DNA of 64,000 nucleotides from the NCBI RefSeq assembly GCF_000828085.3, contig NZ_JXCA02000016.1, positions 267,659-331,658 of the forward strand, written 5' to 3'. This document shows, piece after piece, positions 45,736 through 55,111 of the stretch. The notes beneath the pieces were generated by a model. It worked only from the letters and a program-made list of their open reading frames with translations. It made no database searches and was not told where the DNA came from. Each line of letters begins with the position of its first letter. Positions within the stretch are counted from its first letter, which is position 1. This DNA comes from Scytonema tolypothrichoides VB-61278 (lineage in GTDB: Bacteria > Cyanobacteriota > Cyanobacteriia > Cyanobacteriales > Nostocaceae). The position numbers and the translations under genes were made by a program.

Positions 45736-45862
45736 CATCTTCCCCTACTAAGCTTATAGTTCGTCAGTGACAAAATTATACAAAAGCCCTCACTCCTGAT
45801 TCCTCTTCCAACTTGGAAAAGGATTTAGGGGTGAGGGTAGTTTTAGAAGTATTAATTTTTTA

Positions 45863-46147
45863 CTAAGCTTCGACTTTTACGCCTCTCCAGAAAGCGACAT
45901 AACCTTCAATTTGCTTTGCTTTCTCCTTTGCATCAGGATAATACCAAGCAGCGTCCTTGTTGAGTTGTCCATCAACTTCGATACTGTAGTAACTGGCGAG
46001 ACCTTTCCAAGGACAAGTTGTGTGGGTGTTGCTTTCCTTGAAGTACTGCTTGTTAATTGAGTCAGGGGGAAAGTAATGGTTGTTTTCCACAACTACGGTG
46101 TTATCGCTTTCGGCTAACACAGTACCATTCCAGATTGCTTTGGGCAT
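45863..46147 (-). CDS. DUF427 domain protein
   Basis: A small (94 aa) single-domain DUF427 protein. It begins MPKAIWNGTVLAESDNTVVVENNHYFPPDSI and has the conserved THTTCPWKGLASYYSIEVDG and AAWYYPDAKEKAKQIEGYVAFW. The family's function is not established. The ATG at 46147 gives the usual family start; a TTG three codons upstream is also in frame. It is convergent with the RHH-Mop gene. Confidence 0.92.
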   Translation of the reverse strand: MPKAIWNGTVLAESDNTVVVENNHYFPPDSINKQYFKESNTHTTCPWKGLASYYSIEVDGQLNKDAAWYYPDAKEKAKQIEGYVAFWRGVKVEA

Positions 46148-46414
46148 AGATGACAAGTGCTAATAACGCTACACATTACATTATGATTCTTGTGGTGAGC
46201 ATCTTGCCTACGCATAAAATGGCTACACTGAGCAAATTTTTATCAAGGAAAATTCAAGGCATTTTGGATTGACATTGGAAGATTTTCAGATCACTTGTCA
46301 ATTGCTGTGGATACTGGGAGCAAAAATAATTATCAGTAAAACCAGCCTCACTGCATATTAGCAGCTGAGGTCGCTGATAATTATTAGGAGGTATTTTATT
46401 TATGCGTTATATGG

Positions 46415-46596
46415 CAATACGGTTCAGTTAAAGCTAGAACCCTTAAAATGCGTAGGTTGGGGAGCCACCGCCGTGGACGGGTTTCCCGGCTTGAGGCGCG
46501 TGGCGTTTGACGTAAGGAAACCCAACACAAAACGTTTATTGTTGGGTTGCAGTCCGCTTAACCCAACCTACAATTCTTCTTAACTGAACCGTATTG
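46415..46596. mobile_element. MITE-like element with CAATACGGTTCAGTTAA ends, copy 1
   Basis: 17-bp terminal inverted repeats (CAATACGGTTCAGTTAA and TTAACTGAACCGTATTG) bound about 182 bp. It includes inner GTAGGTTGGG and CCCAACCTAC arms. A shorter relative lies at 60504-60640. No ORF is present. It sits immediately upstream of a decayed winged-helix gene fragment. Confidence 0.75.
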
Positions 46597-46605
46597 CATT
46601 ATACG

Positions 46606-46825
46606 GCAGAACGCAATCAGGCAAATAACAATCAGCCTGTTGTGTGTGAGTATCAAGAGTTGATAACAGCAATTTGGGGAGATTTGTTTGGTCACACAAA
46701 TTAATGATGTCACACGCCTTGTCTGGGTGATCCGCCAAAAAGTAGAGTCAGATCCTGGAGAACCTGAGTTTCTTATAACAGAGAAGGCAAGAGGTTACAG
46801 CCTGAGAGTTAAACTGATTGCGTGA
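46606..46825 (+). pseudogene. Remnant of an OmpR/PhoB-type winged-helix domain
   Basis: One frame reads PVVCEYQELITAIWGDLFG and ends at a stop. After a frameshift, NDVTRLVWVIRQKVESDPGEPEFLITEKARGYSLRVKLI follows to a stop at 46825. Together these form the C-terminal half of a transcriptional-regulator winged helix (recognition helix plus wing). The 5' part of any gene is gone or displaced by the adjacent MITE. Confidence 0.6.
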
Positions 46826-47038
46826 ATCAATAACTCATCTAACATTGAAGCCAAATACCAGGTGTGGCATTTGGCTTCTCACTAATTTCACGACCTTAAA
46901 TGTATCTTAACCACAAAGATCACCCTATCCCCTATAAATAGATTTACCCCCCTCATGTGGTATGAGCGATCGCAAGCGCGAAGCTGCTGGCTAAATATCT
47001 TCAATCAAATCTAGTCAATCAAATCTGGGATAGGCATT
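46826..47038. other. Short intergenic stretch
   Basis: About 210 bases between the winged-helix remnant and the kinase operon. It probably holds the kinase promoter; no clear boxes are assigned. Confidence 0.3.
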
Positions 47039-47149
47039 ATGGTTCGAGAGCATCCTAGCTTCAATAACAATGGTAAGTCAACTGACCCGACAAACCAAAT
47101 TGCACAAGAGGAAATACAACAGAGATTAGAGATACAAGCGCAAGACTAG
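47039..47149 (+). CDS. Possible 36-aa leader peptide of the kinase operon
   Basis: An ATG frame of 36 codons (MVREHPSFNNNGKSTDPTNQ, then a Gln/Glu-rich helix) ends in TAG at 47147-47149. That stop overlaps the AGGAGA ribosome site of the kinase gene 9 bases before its ATG, so ribosomes ending here could re-initiate on the kinase. There is no homology known to me, and it may be chance. Confidence 0.3.
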   Translation: MVREHPSFNNNGKSTDPTNQIAQEEIQQRLEIQAQD

Positions 47150-47158
47150 GAGAAGATA

Positions 47159-48412
47159 ATGAGTTACTGGCAAAAAGATTATCAGTTGAAAAACGGTCGG
47201 TTCATTATTTTAGAAATTTTAGGAGAAGGAGGCTTTGGAGTTACCTATCTTGCCAAAGACGAAGAACTAAAAAGGTATGTTGTTATCAAAACTCTCAACG
47301 AAAAAGCACAACGTGAACCACGCGTTGAGAAATTGAAGAAAGATTTTAAAACAGAAGCAGAACGTTTAAGCCAATGCTATCACCATAATATAGTAAAGAT
47401 TTATGATATCTTCGACCAGGAAGGACTTCCATGTATAGTGATGGAGTACATTCTTGGTGAAACTCTTGCTGATCGGTTAAAACGAGGCGTTAAGCAAGAA
47501 GAAGCTTTGGATTATATTCGTCAAATTGGTGAAGCTTTAAAGACAGTTCATAATCGTAATATGGTACATAGAGATGTTAAGCCTAATAACATCATGATTC
47601 AAGACAATACACAGGAAGCTGTGTTAATTGATTTTGGGATTTCCCGCGAACTTGATTGCACCAGATACACTTTATCTTATTCTCCTGGTTACGCACCACT
47701 TGAACAATATGACGAATTTAAGCCCAAGGATTCTTATACAGACGTGTACTCTCTGGCTGCAACTCTATACACTGTATTAACTAAAGAAACACCTGAATCT
47801 GCTGATGATAGAAAAAAAGAGATCAAAAACCATAACACAGATCCACTTATTCCTCCGCGCCAGATTAATAGAACAATCAGCGTTCAGGTTAATCAAGCAA
47901 TTATGAAGGGTATGGAATTAGAGCCAAGAAATCGTCCTCAAACCATACAAGAATGGTTACATTTACTTCCAAATCCTCAAGAACAAAAAGTAAATAATGG
48001 AAGACAAGCTGAAAACAACACAACTGATTTGACATTATTGGGTAGAACATTCTTCATGGGGGTCGCTATCTGGCTACTCGCGCTCACCGTAAGCAAGTTT
48101 ATCGAAAATCCTGAACTTAGATTTGTGCTCAGCTTCATTTTTTGTGTAGGTTTAATCTTTCTTGCTCAATATCGTCTGCCACCTCATGAACAAAAAAGTT
48201 ATTTATTTCTTAGCTCTGTGATACCCACGTTGTTAATTTTCCTTGTCGTCATGTTTCAAATCATTCCAGGGGTGCAGCTGAATAACCTGACAAAATTACC
48301 AATTTCTTATTGTGCTTTTTTGACTTTGATTACTGGCCTTTTTGCATTAATTTTAATATATATATATATTTTATTTACACGAAATAATGAGAAGAATTCG
48401 TACCGTCAATAA
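47159..48412 (+). CDS. Membrane-anchored serine/threonine protein kinase
   Basis: Hanks-type kinase of 417 aa. Residues 1-270 are the catalytic domain: glycine loop LGEGGFGVTYLAKD, the VAIK-equivalent YVVIKTL, catalytic HRDVKPNNIM, metal site IDFGISRELD (DFG), and the P+1 region SPGYAPLEQY. This is the SPGYAPxEQ type common in cyanobacteria. Four to five membrane helices (about residues 295-410) follow, so the kinase faces the cytoplasm. ATG with AGGAGA. It overlaps the following PstS-like gene by 26 bases, a sign of coupled translation and joint function. Confidence 0.92.
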   Translation: MSYWQKDYQLKNGRFIILEILGEGGFGVTYLAKDEELKRYVVIKTLNEKAQREPRVEKLKKDFKTEAERLSQCYHHNIVKIYDIFDQEGLPCIVMEYILGETLADRLKRGVKQEEALDYIRQIGEALKTVHNRNMVHRDVKPNNIMIQDNTQEAVLIDFGISRELDCTRYTLSYSPGYAPLEQYDEFKPKDSYTDVYSLAATLYTVLTKETPESADDRKKEIKNHNTDPLIPPRQINRTISVQVNQAIMKGMELEPRNRPQTIQEWLHLLPNPQEQKVNNGRQAENNTTDLTLLGRTFFMGVAIWLLALTVSKFIENPELRFVLSFIFCVGLIFLAQYRLPPHEQKSYLFLSSVIPTLLIFLVVMFQIIPGVQLNNLTKLPISYCAFLTLITGLFALILIYIYILFTRNNEKNSYRQ

Positions 48413-49454
48413 GTTTTTGATGTTCTTGTATGGGGTTCTGGCTTTGTGCATTACAGTCTTTATTTTTGGATTATTATTTATTCCGTCTCAATCTCAACAA
48501 TTCGAAAATACTATTAGTAACTGTAGTGGACAGAAAATTCAAGATGTAGCTAATCTTCCACAACTACCAATAGTTTACTTTGGAGGTTCAACAACTTTTG
48601 CTCCACTTAATAAGCCAGTTGATAAGCCGGGAATGATTGCGACTATTCAGAAAGCCCATCCTCAATTTCTACTGGAATACGTTGATCCAGCAAAACATGG
48701 TGAAACTCCTGGATCTGGTACAGGGATAAAATGGCTGATTAAACGTGACCGCAATCTGAGTTTTGCCCAGTCTTCACGACCTCTAAACGATAAGGAAATT
48801 GAAGATGCTAACCGCATCCGTATGAAACTAAAACAACAAGAGATTGCTTACGATATCATTGCAATCTATGTCAATCCTCAATTGATTGAGCAGGGTTTGC
48901 AAGGTTTAAGCTTGGCTCAGGTACGGGATATTTTCACACGAAACATTAAGAACTGGAAAGATGTGGGAGGTCCTGACGTCAAAATTGCTCCTTTTAGACG
49001 TAACTCTGCTGACAGTGGTACAGTGGATTTCTTCAAGAAGAATGTCATGAAGAAGCAAGAATTTGGCTCAAATGTTGCTCCTATTGGACAAAAAAGAGAG
49101 CCAGAAGAGCAAATTACAACACTAGCCATACGTAAAGTTGCCAGCACGCCTGGTGGTATCAGTTTTGCTACAGCCTCAGAAGTTATTAACCAAGAAATGA
49201 TACGCATTCTCCCTATTGCTAAGGAAGATACACCAACAAAATTTGTGTCTCCTTGTGCTGAGAAAAACTGTAAAGCTGTAGATACAAATCTTATTGCCAA
49301 GCAATCCTACCCAACAGAATTTTATAGAAAGTTATATGTCATTATCAAGCAGGATGGTGGACAAGATGAAAAGGCGGGTGAAGCGTACGCCAATATGCTC
49401 AAAAGCTGTGAGGGTAAACAATTGGTAAAACAAGCAGGGTTTGTGCCTCTCTAA
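48387..49454 (+). CDS. PstS-like periplasmic substrate-binding protein, membrane-anchored
   Basis: A 355-residue protein with an N-terminal membrane helix (FLMFLYGVLALCITVFIFGLLFI) and a periplasmic PBP-like (PstS) domain. Visible features are VYFGGSTTFAPL, the anion-loop-like GSGTGIKWLIKRDRNLSFAQSSRPL, LAQVRDIFTRNIKNWKDVGGPD and FRRNSADSGTVDFF. Two Cys pairs (CAEKNC and SC) may form disulfides. It is anchored rather than free, has no pst permease nearby, and overlaps a Ser/Thr kinase gene. It therefore more likely acts as a sensor than as a transporter component; that is inference. Confidence 0.88.
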   Translation: MRRIRTVNKFLMFLYGVLALCITVFIFGLLFIPSQSQQFENTISNCSGQKIQDVANLPQLPIVYFGGSTTFAPLNKPVDKPGMIATIQKAHPQFLLEYVDPAKHGETPGSGTGIKWLIKRDRNLSFAQSSRPLNDKEIEDANRIRMKLKQQEIAYDIIAIYVNPQLIEQGLQGLSLAQVRDIFTRNIKNWKDVGGPDVKIAPFRRNSADSGTVDFFKKNVMKKQEFGSNVAPIGQKREPEEQITTLAIRKVASTPGGISFATASEVINQEMIRILPIAKEDTPTKFVSPCAEKNCKAVDTNLIAKQSYPTEFYRKLYVIIKQDGGQDEKAGEAYANMLKSCEGKQLVKQAGFVPL

Positions 49455-49575
49455 AATGAATCATAGCTGTTTGGCATTAGGACAAAGGTATCCCTGACTA
49501 CTTTTGACCTTTTCTTGCCTGCAATTGACTATCATGTAAAACAGGCACAATGCCTCGTTTGCAACACAGTCTCTT

Positions 49576-51729
49576 ATGTCACAGAATCCCAATTTAGAAC
49601 AAGCGCTGAAATATTACTTCGGTTACGATAATTTTCGCCTCGGACAGCGACAAATCATAGAACAAGCGCTCCAAAATCGGGATTTAATGATTGTCATGCC
49701 GACTGGTGGCGGAAAGTCGCTGTGTTTTCAACTACCAGCACTGCTGAAAAAAGGTTTAACTGTGGTGGTATCACCGCTGATAGCTTTGATGCAAGATCAA
49801 GTGGAAGCACTGCGTGATAATGGAATTGCCGCAACATTTCTTAATAGTAGTTTGAACGCCCATAAAGTGCGATCGCGCGAAGAATACATCCTCACTGGTA
49901 AAGTCAAACTGTTATACGTCGCCCCAGAACGCCTGCTGAGTGAAAGATTTCTCCCCTTTCTCGACTTAGTCCATCATCAAATTGGTATTTCTGCCTTTGC
50001 TATTGACGAAGCACACTGCGTCTCTGAGTGGGGACACGACTTTCGTCCAGAATATCGCCAACTGAAGTCACTACGAAAACGCTACCCAGATATTCCCGTC
50101 CTTGCATTGACTGCGACAGCAACTGAGCGTGTCCGTGCTGATATTATCCAACAACTTGGGTTAAAGCAACCAAGCATCCATATCGCTAGCTTCAACCGCA
50201 CAAACCTTTACTACGAAGTCCGTTCTAAAACGAAGTATGCTTACGCCCAATTGTTGGAACTCATTAGGGAAACAGAAGGTTCAGCAATTATCTATTGCTT
50301 GACACGTAAAAAAGTTGATGAACTGACTTTAAAACTGCAACACGATAAAATTTCAGTTTTACCTTATCATGCCGGTTTAACTGATGAAGAACGCACCAAA
50401 AATCAAACTCGATTTATTCGGGATGATGTGCGTGTTATGGTGGCAACAATTGCCTTTGGTATGGGAATTAACAAACCGGATGTACGGCTAGTTATTCACT
50501 TTGATATATCTCGTAATTTGGAAAGTTACTATCAGGAATCAGGGAGGGCAGGAAGAGATGGAGAACTATCTCGCTGCACTCTTTTCTACAGTTACGGTGA
50601 TGTCAAAACAATTGAATTTCTGATTAACCAAAAACCAGATCCTCAAGAACAGTTGATTGCTAAACATCAACTGCGGCAGATGATAGACTACACTGAAGGA
50701 ACAGATTGCCGACGGACAATTCAGTTAGGATATTTTGGGGAACGTTTTTCAGGTAATTGTGGTAACTGTGACAACTGTCGTTATCCCAAACCAATAGAAG
50801 ATTGGACAATTGAAGCCATGAAGTTTTTATCTTGTGTGGCGAGATGTAAAGAAAGATTTGGCATGGGTCATATTATAGATGTGTTGCGGGGAGGAAAAAC
50901 TCAAAAAATCACCCAATACGAACATGACAAACTTTCCACCTACGGTATTGGTAAAGATAAAACTGTAGATGAGTGGCGAATACTAGGGCGTTCTCTGTTG
51001 CACCAAGGGTTATTAGAACAAACTGCTGATGGTTACGCTGTGTTGAAACTTAACGCCCTGAGTTGGGAAGTCATGCGGCGACAGCGAACAGTTTCCATTG
51101 CAGTTCCTACAGTACAAAAGATAACTTGGGGAGACGACAATGAAAAAGCCGCAGAGATAGAATTGCTGTTACAAAGGTTGCGTGCTTTACGCAAACAAAT
51201 TGCTGACGCCCAGTCTGTTCCACCGTATGTCATCTTCGCCGATTCTACTCTAAAATTAATGGCGCAGGTGAAACCTCAAACCTTAAACGAATTCAGTAAA
51301 CTTTCTGGCGTAGTCAGTCAGAAAGTTTCTAGTTATGGTGAAAAGTTTCTTGCGGAAATTCGCGCCTACCGTCAAGAACAGGGTTTGCTAGAAGAAAATT
51401 CCACACCTTTTTTCGGCTTACCTTCAGAAACTGAATTATTGACTTTACAGTTACATCAACAAGGTTTTAGCGTGACAGAAATTGCTGCAAAACGCAATCT
51501 TCGCCCGACAACAATTATTCGTCACCTATCCGATTTGATAGAGAAGAATCAGTCAGTAGATTTCAATTTGTTAGTTCCTGTAGAAAAGCAGCAAAAAATT
51601 TTGCAAGTCTTAGATATTCTTGGTGATATTTCCCTAACACCAATTAAAGAATATCTTGGTGATAACTATAGCTTTGATGAAATTCGTTTGGTCAGAGGAA
51701 AATGGCGACGGGAAAGTAATAAAGGATAG
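49576..51729 (+). CDS. recQ: ATP-dependent DNA helicase RecQ
   Basis: Superfamily 2, 3'-5' helicase for recombination and fork repair (717 aa). Visible are motif 0 [18 protein letters not shown], Walker [16 protein letters not shown], the DEAH-type box [19 protein letters not shown], motif [12 protein letters not shown], motif [20 protein letters not shown] and [12 protein letters not shown], and the zinc-binding CGNCDNC. The RQC winged helix, an HRDC domain (about residues 540-610) and a C-terminal helix-turn-helix extension follow. The start is the ATG at 49576. A truncated copy of its 5' end lies 3.5 kb downstream. Confidence 0.97.
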   Translation: MSQNPNLEQALKYYFGYDNFRLGQRQIIEQALQNRDLMIVMPTGGGKSLCFQLPALLKKGLTVVVSPLIALMQDQVEALRDNGIAATFLNSSLNAHKVRSREEYILTGKVKLLYVAPERLLSERFLPFLDLVHHQIGISAFAIDEAHCVSEWGHDFRPEYRQLKSLRKRYPDIPVLALTATATERVRADIIQQLGLKQPSIHIASFNRTNLYYEVRSKTKYAYAQLLELIRETEGSAIIYCLTRKKVDELTLKLQHDKISVLPYHAGLTDEERTKNQTRFIRDDVRVMVATIAFGMGINKPDVRLVIHFDISRNLESYYQESGRAGRDGELSRCTLFYSYGDVKTIEFLINQKPDPQEQLIAKHQLRQMIDYTEGTDCRRTIQLGYFGERFSGNCGNCDNCRYPKPIEDWTIEAMKFLSCVARCKERFGMGHIIDVLRGGKTQKITQYEHDKLSTYGIGKDKTVDEWRILGRSLLHQGLLEQTADGYAVLKLNALSWEVMRRQRTVSIAVPTVQKITWGDDNEKAAEIELLLQRLRALRKQIADAQSVPPYVIFADSTLKLMAQVKPQTLNEFSKLSGVVSQKVSSYGEKFLAEIRAYRQEQGLLEENSTPFFGLPSETELLTLQLHQQGFSVTEIAAKRNLRPTTIIRHLSDLIEKNQSVDFNLLVPVEKQQKILQVLDILGDISLTPIKEYLGDNYSFDEIRLVRGKWRRESNKG

Positions 51730-52125
51730 GAATTCAAATAAGTATCTTGCTAAGTGACTTACAATCACACAAACACAAGGTTTGAAATAGGGACAGCCGT
51801 TAGGACAAACACATCTAAAAATTTACAAAACTAAATAGATAAAAAACAAAGATCTTGGCGCAGCTAAAAGCGAGGATGAGATGAAAAGCGATCTAGTGTG
51901 TACATGGTAGCCTTGCTAAAGAGAGGAAAGCTGGAGGGTGGGTATCATTAACCGAACGTATTGGATGCGGATTTGGTATTAATTTAATGTGGCAAGATTA
52001 ACATATCAACGAGGTATTAACTAGCCATTAAGAAGTTGTTAATTTTGAGATAAATACTTACTAAAACAGGAGATATTGATAAATGTTCCAGAATATTCCA
52101 AACAATAAACAATGGAGATGAATCG
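51730..52125. other. Intergenic region
   Basis: About 395 bases between recQ and the uridine-kinase-like gene. It is AT-rich; I see no gene and no clear repeat. Confidence 0.35.
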
Positions 52126-52794
52126 TTGAAGTCGCAACGAAGAGTATTACCTCTTGAGTACTTGCTAGATGAACTTACTTCATTTCCAAGAAAGCAATCC
52201 ACTCTTATAGTTGGTGTAGATGGGTGTGGAGCTTCCGGAAAAAGTACATTGACTAGAACACTAGCTCAAATTGAGCCTAGTATTTCTGTTGTAGAGATGG
52301 ATGATTTCTACTTACCCTCCGCTTATAGACCATCTAATGATGATGTTTTAACCACTTATGGTGAGCAATACGACTGGAAACGACTTCACCAGCAGGTACT
52401 CAAACCACTAAGCGAGGAATATGAAGGCAGGTATCAGAGGTATGATTGGAATTTAGACACTCTTGCAGAATTTCACACTGTTCCTACTGGCGAAGTAGTT
52501 ATTGTTGAAGGAATTTACTCAACTCGCAGCCAACTATCTAACTTTTACGATTATCGAATTTGGGTGCAATGTCCGTATGAGATTCGCCTTGCACGAGGTG
52601 TTGCCCCTGACGAGGCGATTGCACGCAAGGGAGAAAATCCACGTGAAATGTGGGAGAAGATTTGGATGCCACAAGAACAACGGTATCTTGAGGCTCAAGA
52701 ACCACATAAATCCGCCAACCTCATTATTGATGGTTCGGGGACAATAGAGCATGATCCGAAAAATCAATTTGTCTCCATAACACTGAGCGAGTGA
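52126..52794 (+). CDS. Uridine kinase-like P-loop NTPase
   Basis: A 222-residue member of the uridine kinase/phosphoribulokinase/pantothenate kinase family. Walker A is VDGCGASGKSTLTRTL. DDFYLPSAYRPSNDD is the substrate-binding region, QYDWKRLHQQVLKPL is typical, and VVIVEGIYSTRSQL is the Walker-B-like strand. The LID-type RLARGVAPDEAIARKGENP carries arginines. The phosphate acceptor is unknown. It starts at a TTG with GGAG 8 bases upstream; no ATG fits. The gene sits between recQ and a truncated recQ 5' copy, suggesting it arrived with a local duplication or insertion. Confidence 0.85.
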   Translation: MKSQRRVLPLEYLLDELTSFPRKQSTLIVGVDGCGASGKSTLTRTLAQIEPSISVVEMDDFYLPSAYRPSNDDVLTTYGEQYDWKRLHQQVLKPLSEEYEGRYQRYDWNLDTLAEFHTVPTGEVVIVEGIYSTRSQLSNFYDYRIWVQCPYEIRLARGVAPDEAIARKGENPREMWEKIWMPQEQRYLEAQEPHKSANLIIDGSGTIEHDPKNQFVSITLSE

Positions 52795-53069
52795 AACCAG
52801 GAAATGCAGTACATTGCAAGGTTTATGAAGTACGATACTAAGGTTTAGAAGCCGGACTCTAAGCCCTTTTTACTTCTGAGCACAGCTTTAGAGTCTGGTG
52901 GCTAGGCTTCTGACGACTGACACGTCTATTTTGCTGTATCATGATTTAAGACAGTACACCAGAAGCCGTACTCCTCCCCGCTACTAGCAGAACACTAACT
53001 ATAATCACTGACAATTAGGTTGAGCAAATCACTCAATTATTGCAAAAGTGTTATTTTTGTACTTGCTTA

Positions 53070-53142
53070 AGATTGATTATGATGTAAGGCAGGCAATATA
53101 CCTCATTTGCAACACAGTCTCTTATGTCACAGAATCTCAATT
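53070..53142 (+). pseudogene. Truncated duplicate of the recQ promoter and first codons
   Basis: GTTTGCAACACAGTCTCTTA/ATTTGCAACACAGTCTCTTA and the following ATGTCACAGAATC are nearly identical to 49522-49594, including the recQ ATG and five codons (MSQN). The copy then stops after LNF and loses similarity. It is followed by a MITE at 53161. Confidence 0.7.
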
Positions 53143-53160
53143 TTGATTTTGGTAAGCTAA

Positions 53161-53316
53161 CTCAGATCTTGCACCTGTCCGTATAAGCTTGGGCTTAGTC
53201 AAAAACAGCGCAATAAAGTTACATGCTTTTTATTGGCTTTTCCCAGTAAAATAAGGGCTTTAGAGTTTGTACTGAATGACAAAATACCATCAATTTTTTT
53301 TGGTGCAAGATGTGAG
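53161..53316 (-). mobile_element. 156-bp MITE, copy 2
   Basis: Ends CTCAGATCTTGCACC (53161-53175) and GGTGCAAGATGTGAG (53302-53316) are inverted repeats with one mismatch. A CTAA direct repeat on both flanks (53157-53160 and 53317-53320) looks like a target duplication. The length and inner sequence match the copy at 12379-12534 in reverse orientation. It ends 13 bases from the stop of the oxidase gene. Confidence 0.78.
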
Positions 53317-53328
53317 CTAACGTATTTC

Positions 53329-54459
53329 CTATGCTGAACGGTGGTTTTCACGAAACAACAAACTAGAGTCAATTTTTTCCAAACTCGCACAACCACTCAG
53401 CGCCATAGCCACGTCTAATTCATCTCGCAGAATATTGATGACATGACCAACACCACCTTCTCCTGCTACGGCTAATCCCCACAACACAGGACGCCCGACA
53501 AGCACAGCTTTTGCCCCCAGTGCTAAAGCTTTGAGGATATCAGTCCCTCTACGAATACCGCCATCTAGTAATATTTCAGCGCGATCGCCCACAGCATCGA
53601 CCACTTCAGCTAAAGCGTCAAGAGATGCGATCGCTCCATCTAATTGACGCCCCCCGTGATTAGATACAATAATTGCCCTTACTCCACACTCCACAGCACG
53701 AGCTGCATCATCTCCTCGTAAAATTCCTTTCAGTACCAATGGCAGCGGACATAAAGACTGAAACCATTCCAAATCATCCCACGTAACCGCAGGGTTTAGT
53801 TGCTGTGCAACATAAGTAAACAATCCAGATTCTCCCTCTTGATGGGGAATGTTCAACCCTGATAACTTGGTAAAGTTAGCTAATTCCATACCTGTTGGGA
53901 GAGCAAACTCATTGCGCTTATCTCGTTCTCGCCGTCCCAGGATAGGAGTATCTACAGTGATACAAAGTGCTTTATAGCCTGCAGTATAAGCCCTTTCTAC
54001 CAAACCACGAGTTAGTCCTCGGTCTTTGTGGATGTAAAGCTGGAACCATTGGGGAGTATGAAGATTTGTGTCGTGACGTATTGCTGCTACCTCTTCTATG
54101 CTTTTGGTAGAAAGAGTACTCAACACCATGCCAACACCAGCAGATGCAGCTGCCCTTGCCGTTGCAACTTCTCCTTGTGGATTGGCAAGACATTGAAATG
54201 CCATCGGGGCAATCAACAGAGGTATTTGAAGGGGTTGACCTAAAACTTCAGTTGCTAGGTTGCGCTTGTTGACGTCTACTAGCACTCGCGGACGAAGTTT
54301 AAATCTTTGAAAAGCAGTTCGGTTATCCCGCAATGTGATTTCATCCCACGCACCGCTAGCGTAATAGTCTAAAGCCATTTGAGACAGGCACTCAGTAGCT
54401 AGCTGTTCGTATTCAAATAAGTTAAGCGGTTTCAACGATTTCACTTCTTCCACCACCAC
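53329..54459 (-). CDS. FMN-dependent alpha-hydroxy acid oxidase (lactate/glycolate oxidase type)
   Basis: A 376-residue TIM-barrel flavoenzyme that oxidises L-2-hydroxy acids. Visible are IAPMAFQCLANPQGEVATARAAASAGVGMVLST, WFQLYIHKDR, ITVDTPILGRRERDKRN (FMN/substrate contacts), LVLKGILRGDDA (Lys), and the signature IIVSNHGGRQLDGAIASLDAL with catalytic His. EILLDGGIRRGTDILKALALGAKAVLVGRP is the FMN phosphate site. In N2-fixing Nostocales, close relatives act mainly as L-lactate oxidases; which substrate applies here cannot be read safely. GTG start with a GAGG-like site adjacent. A MITE directly follows its stop. Confidence 0.93.
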   Translation of the reverse strand: MVVEEVKSLKPLNLFEYEQLATECLSQMALDYYASGAWDEITLRDNRTAFQRFKLRPRVLVDVNKRNLATEVLGQPLQIPLLIAPMAFQCLANPQGEVATARAAASAGVGMVLSTLSTKSIEEVAAIRHDTNLHTPQWFQLYIHKDRGLTRGLVERAYTAGYKALCITVDTPILGRRERDKRNEFALPTGMELANFTKLSGLNIPHQEGESGLFTYVAQQLNPAVTWDDLEWFQSLCPLPLVLKGILRGDDAARAVECGVRAIIVSNHGGRQLDGAIASLDALAEVVDAVGDRAEILLDGGIRRGTDILKALALGAKAVLVGRPVLWGLAVAGEGGVGHVINILRDELDVAMALSGCASLEKIDSSLLFRENHRSA

Positions 54460-54593
54460 CTCACCAAGTCATTCAAAATTGCAATTTAAATGCGCGACAT
54501 CTAAATTGTCTCGCACACTAGGCGCAAAGAAGAACGCACATAGTCTAGTAAATAAATGAAAAACCGCTGTGATAAAGAATGACAGATAAACAC

Positions 54594-54624
54594 AAATGCA
54601 CACAAAACGGTTTTGTGTGCATTT
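54594..54624. repeat. Perfect 15-bp palindromic hairpin
   Basis: AAATGCACACAAAAC, one base, then GTTTTGTGTGCATTT. On the plus strand it is followed within 6 bases by TTTTTTGTTTTTT. It lies just beyond the 3' end of a small membrane-protein gene, so it may terminate transcription from either side. Confidence 0.6.
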
Positions 54625-54663
54625 ACAGTTTTTTGTTTTTTGACGAGCGCACGATTTTGTGCT

Positions 54664-54834
54664 TCAAATTCTGTAAGGAGAACTGACCACCTTCGCATCG
54701 GTTGAGGACAAAGTAACCTGTGATGGTTCAAGACGTTTATTCTTGAGATTCAAAATGACAGATAGTAACTTGGGAAACGCAAGACAGACTACAACGTTTA
54801 TCAAAGTTAGGAACAGACCATCCATCAAACTCAT
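54664..54834 (-). CDS. Small single-pass membrane protein (56 aa), paralogue 1
   Basis: MSLMDGLFLTLINVVVCLAF, then PKLLSVIL, forms one membrane helix, followed by a short polar tail. It aligns without gaps to the N-terminus of the frame at 55112-55357 (18 of 28 residues identical, other changes conservative). The DNA differs mostly at third codon positions, as expected for a conserved coding pair. AAGGGGA lies about 7 bases before the ATG. The function is unknown. Confidence 0.6.
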   Translation of the reverse strand: MSLMDGLFLTLINVVVCLAFPKLLSVILNLKNKRLEPSQVTLSSTDAKVVSSPYRI

Positions 54835-55111
54835 AGATAATCCCCTTTTTTATAAATGGTGCTCTTTATATATTTCTATTTTTAAACAAAATTCGTTGAA
54901 ATAACGAAAAGCAGAATTTGAATTTCTTGTGATGTCTATAAGTAACTTTTACTATAAAAGTTTTTGATTCTAACCATAGAGTGAATAATTATTTTAGAAA
55001 TAAGCAAATTAAGTTATCAGTTAATAGTGAAGATTTATTAAGTTTATATACAATATAGATACAAATCTGACGTGTTGATTTACGCAGAAGTTAACTGATA
55101 ACTTTACCCTA

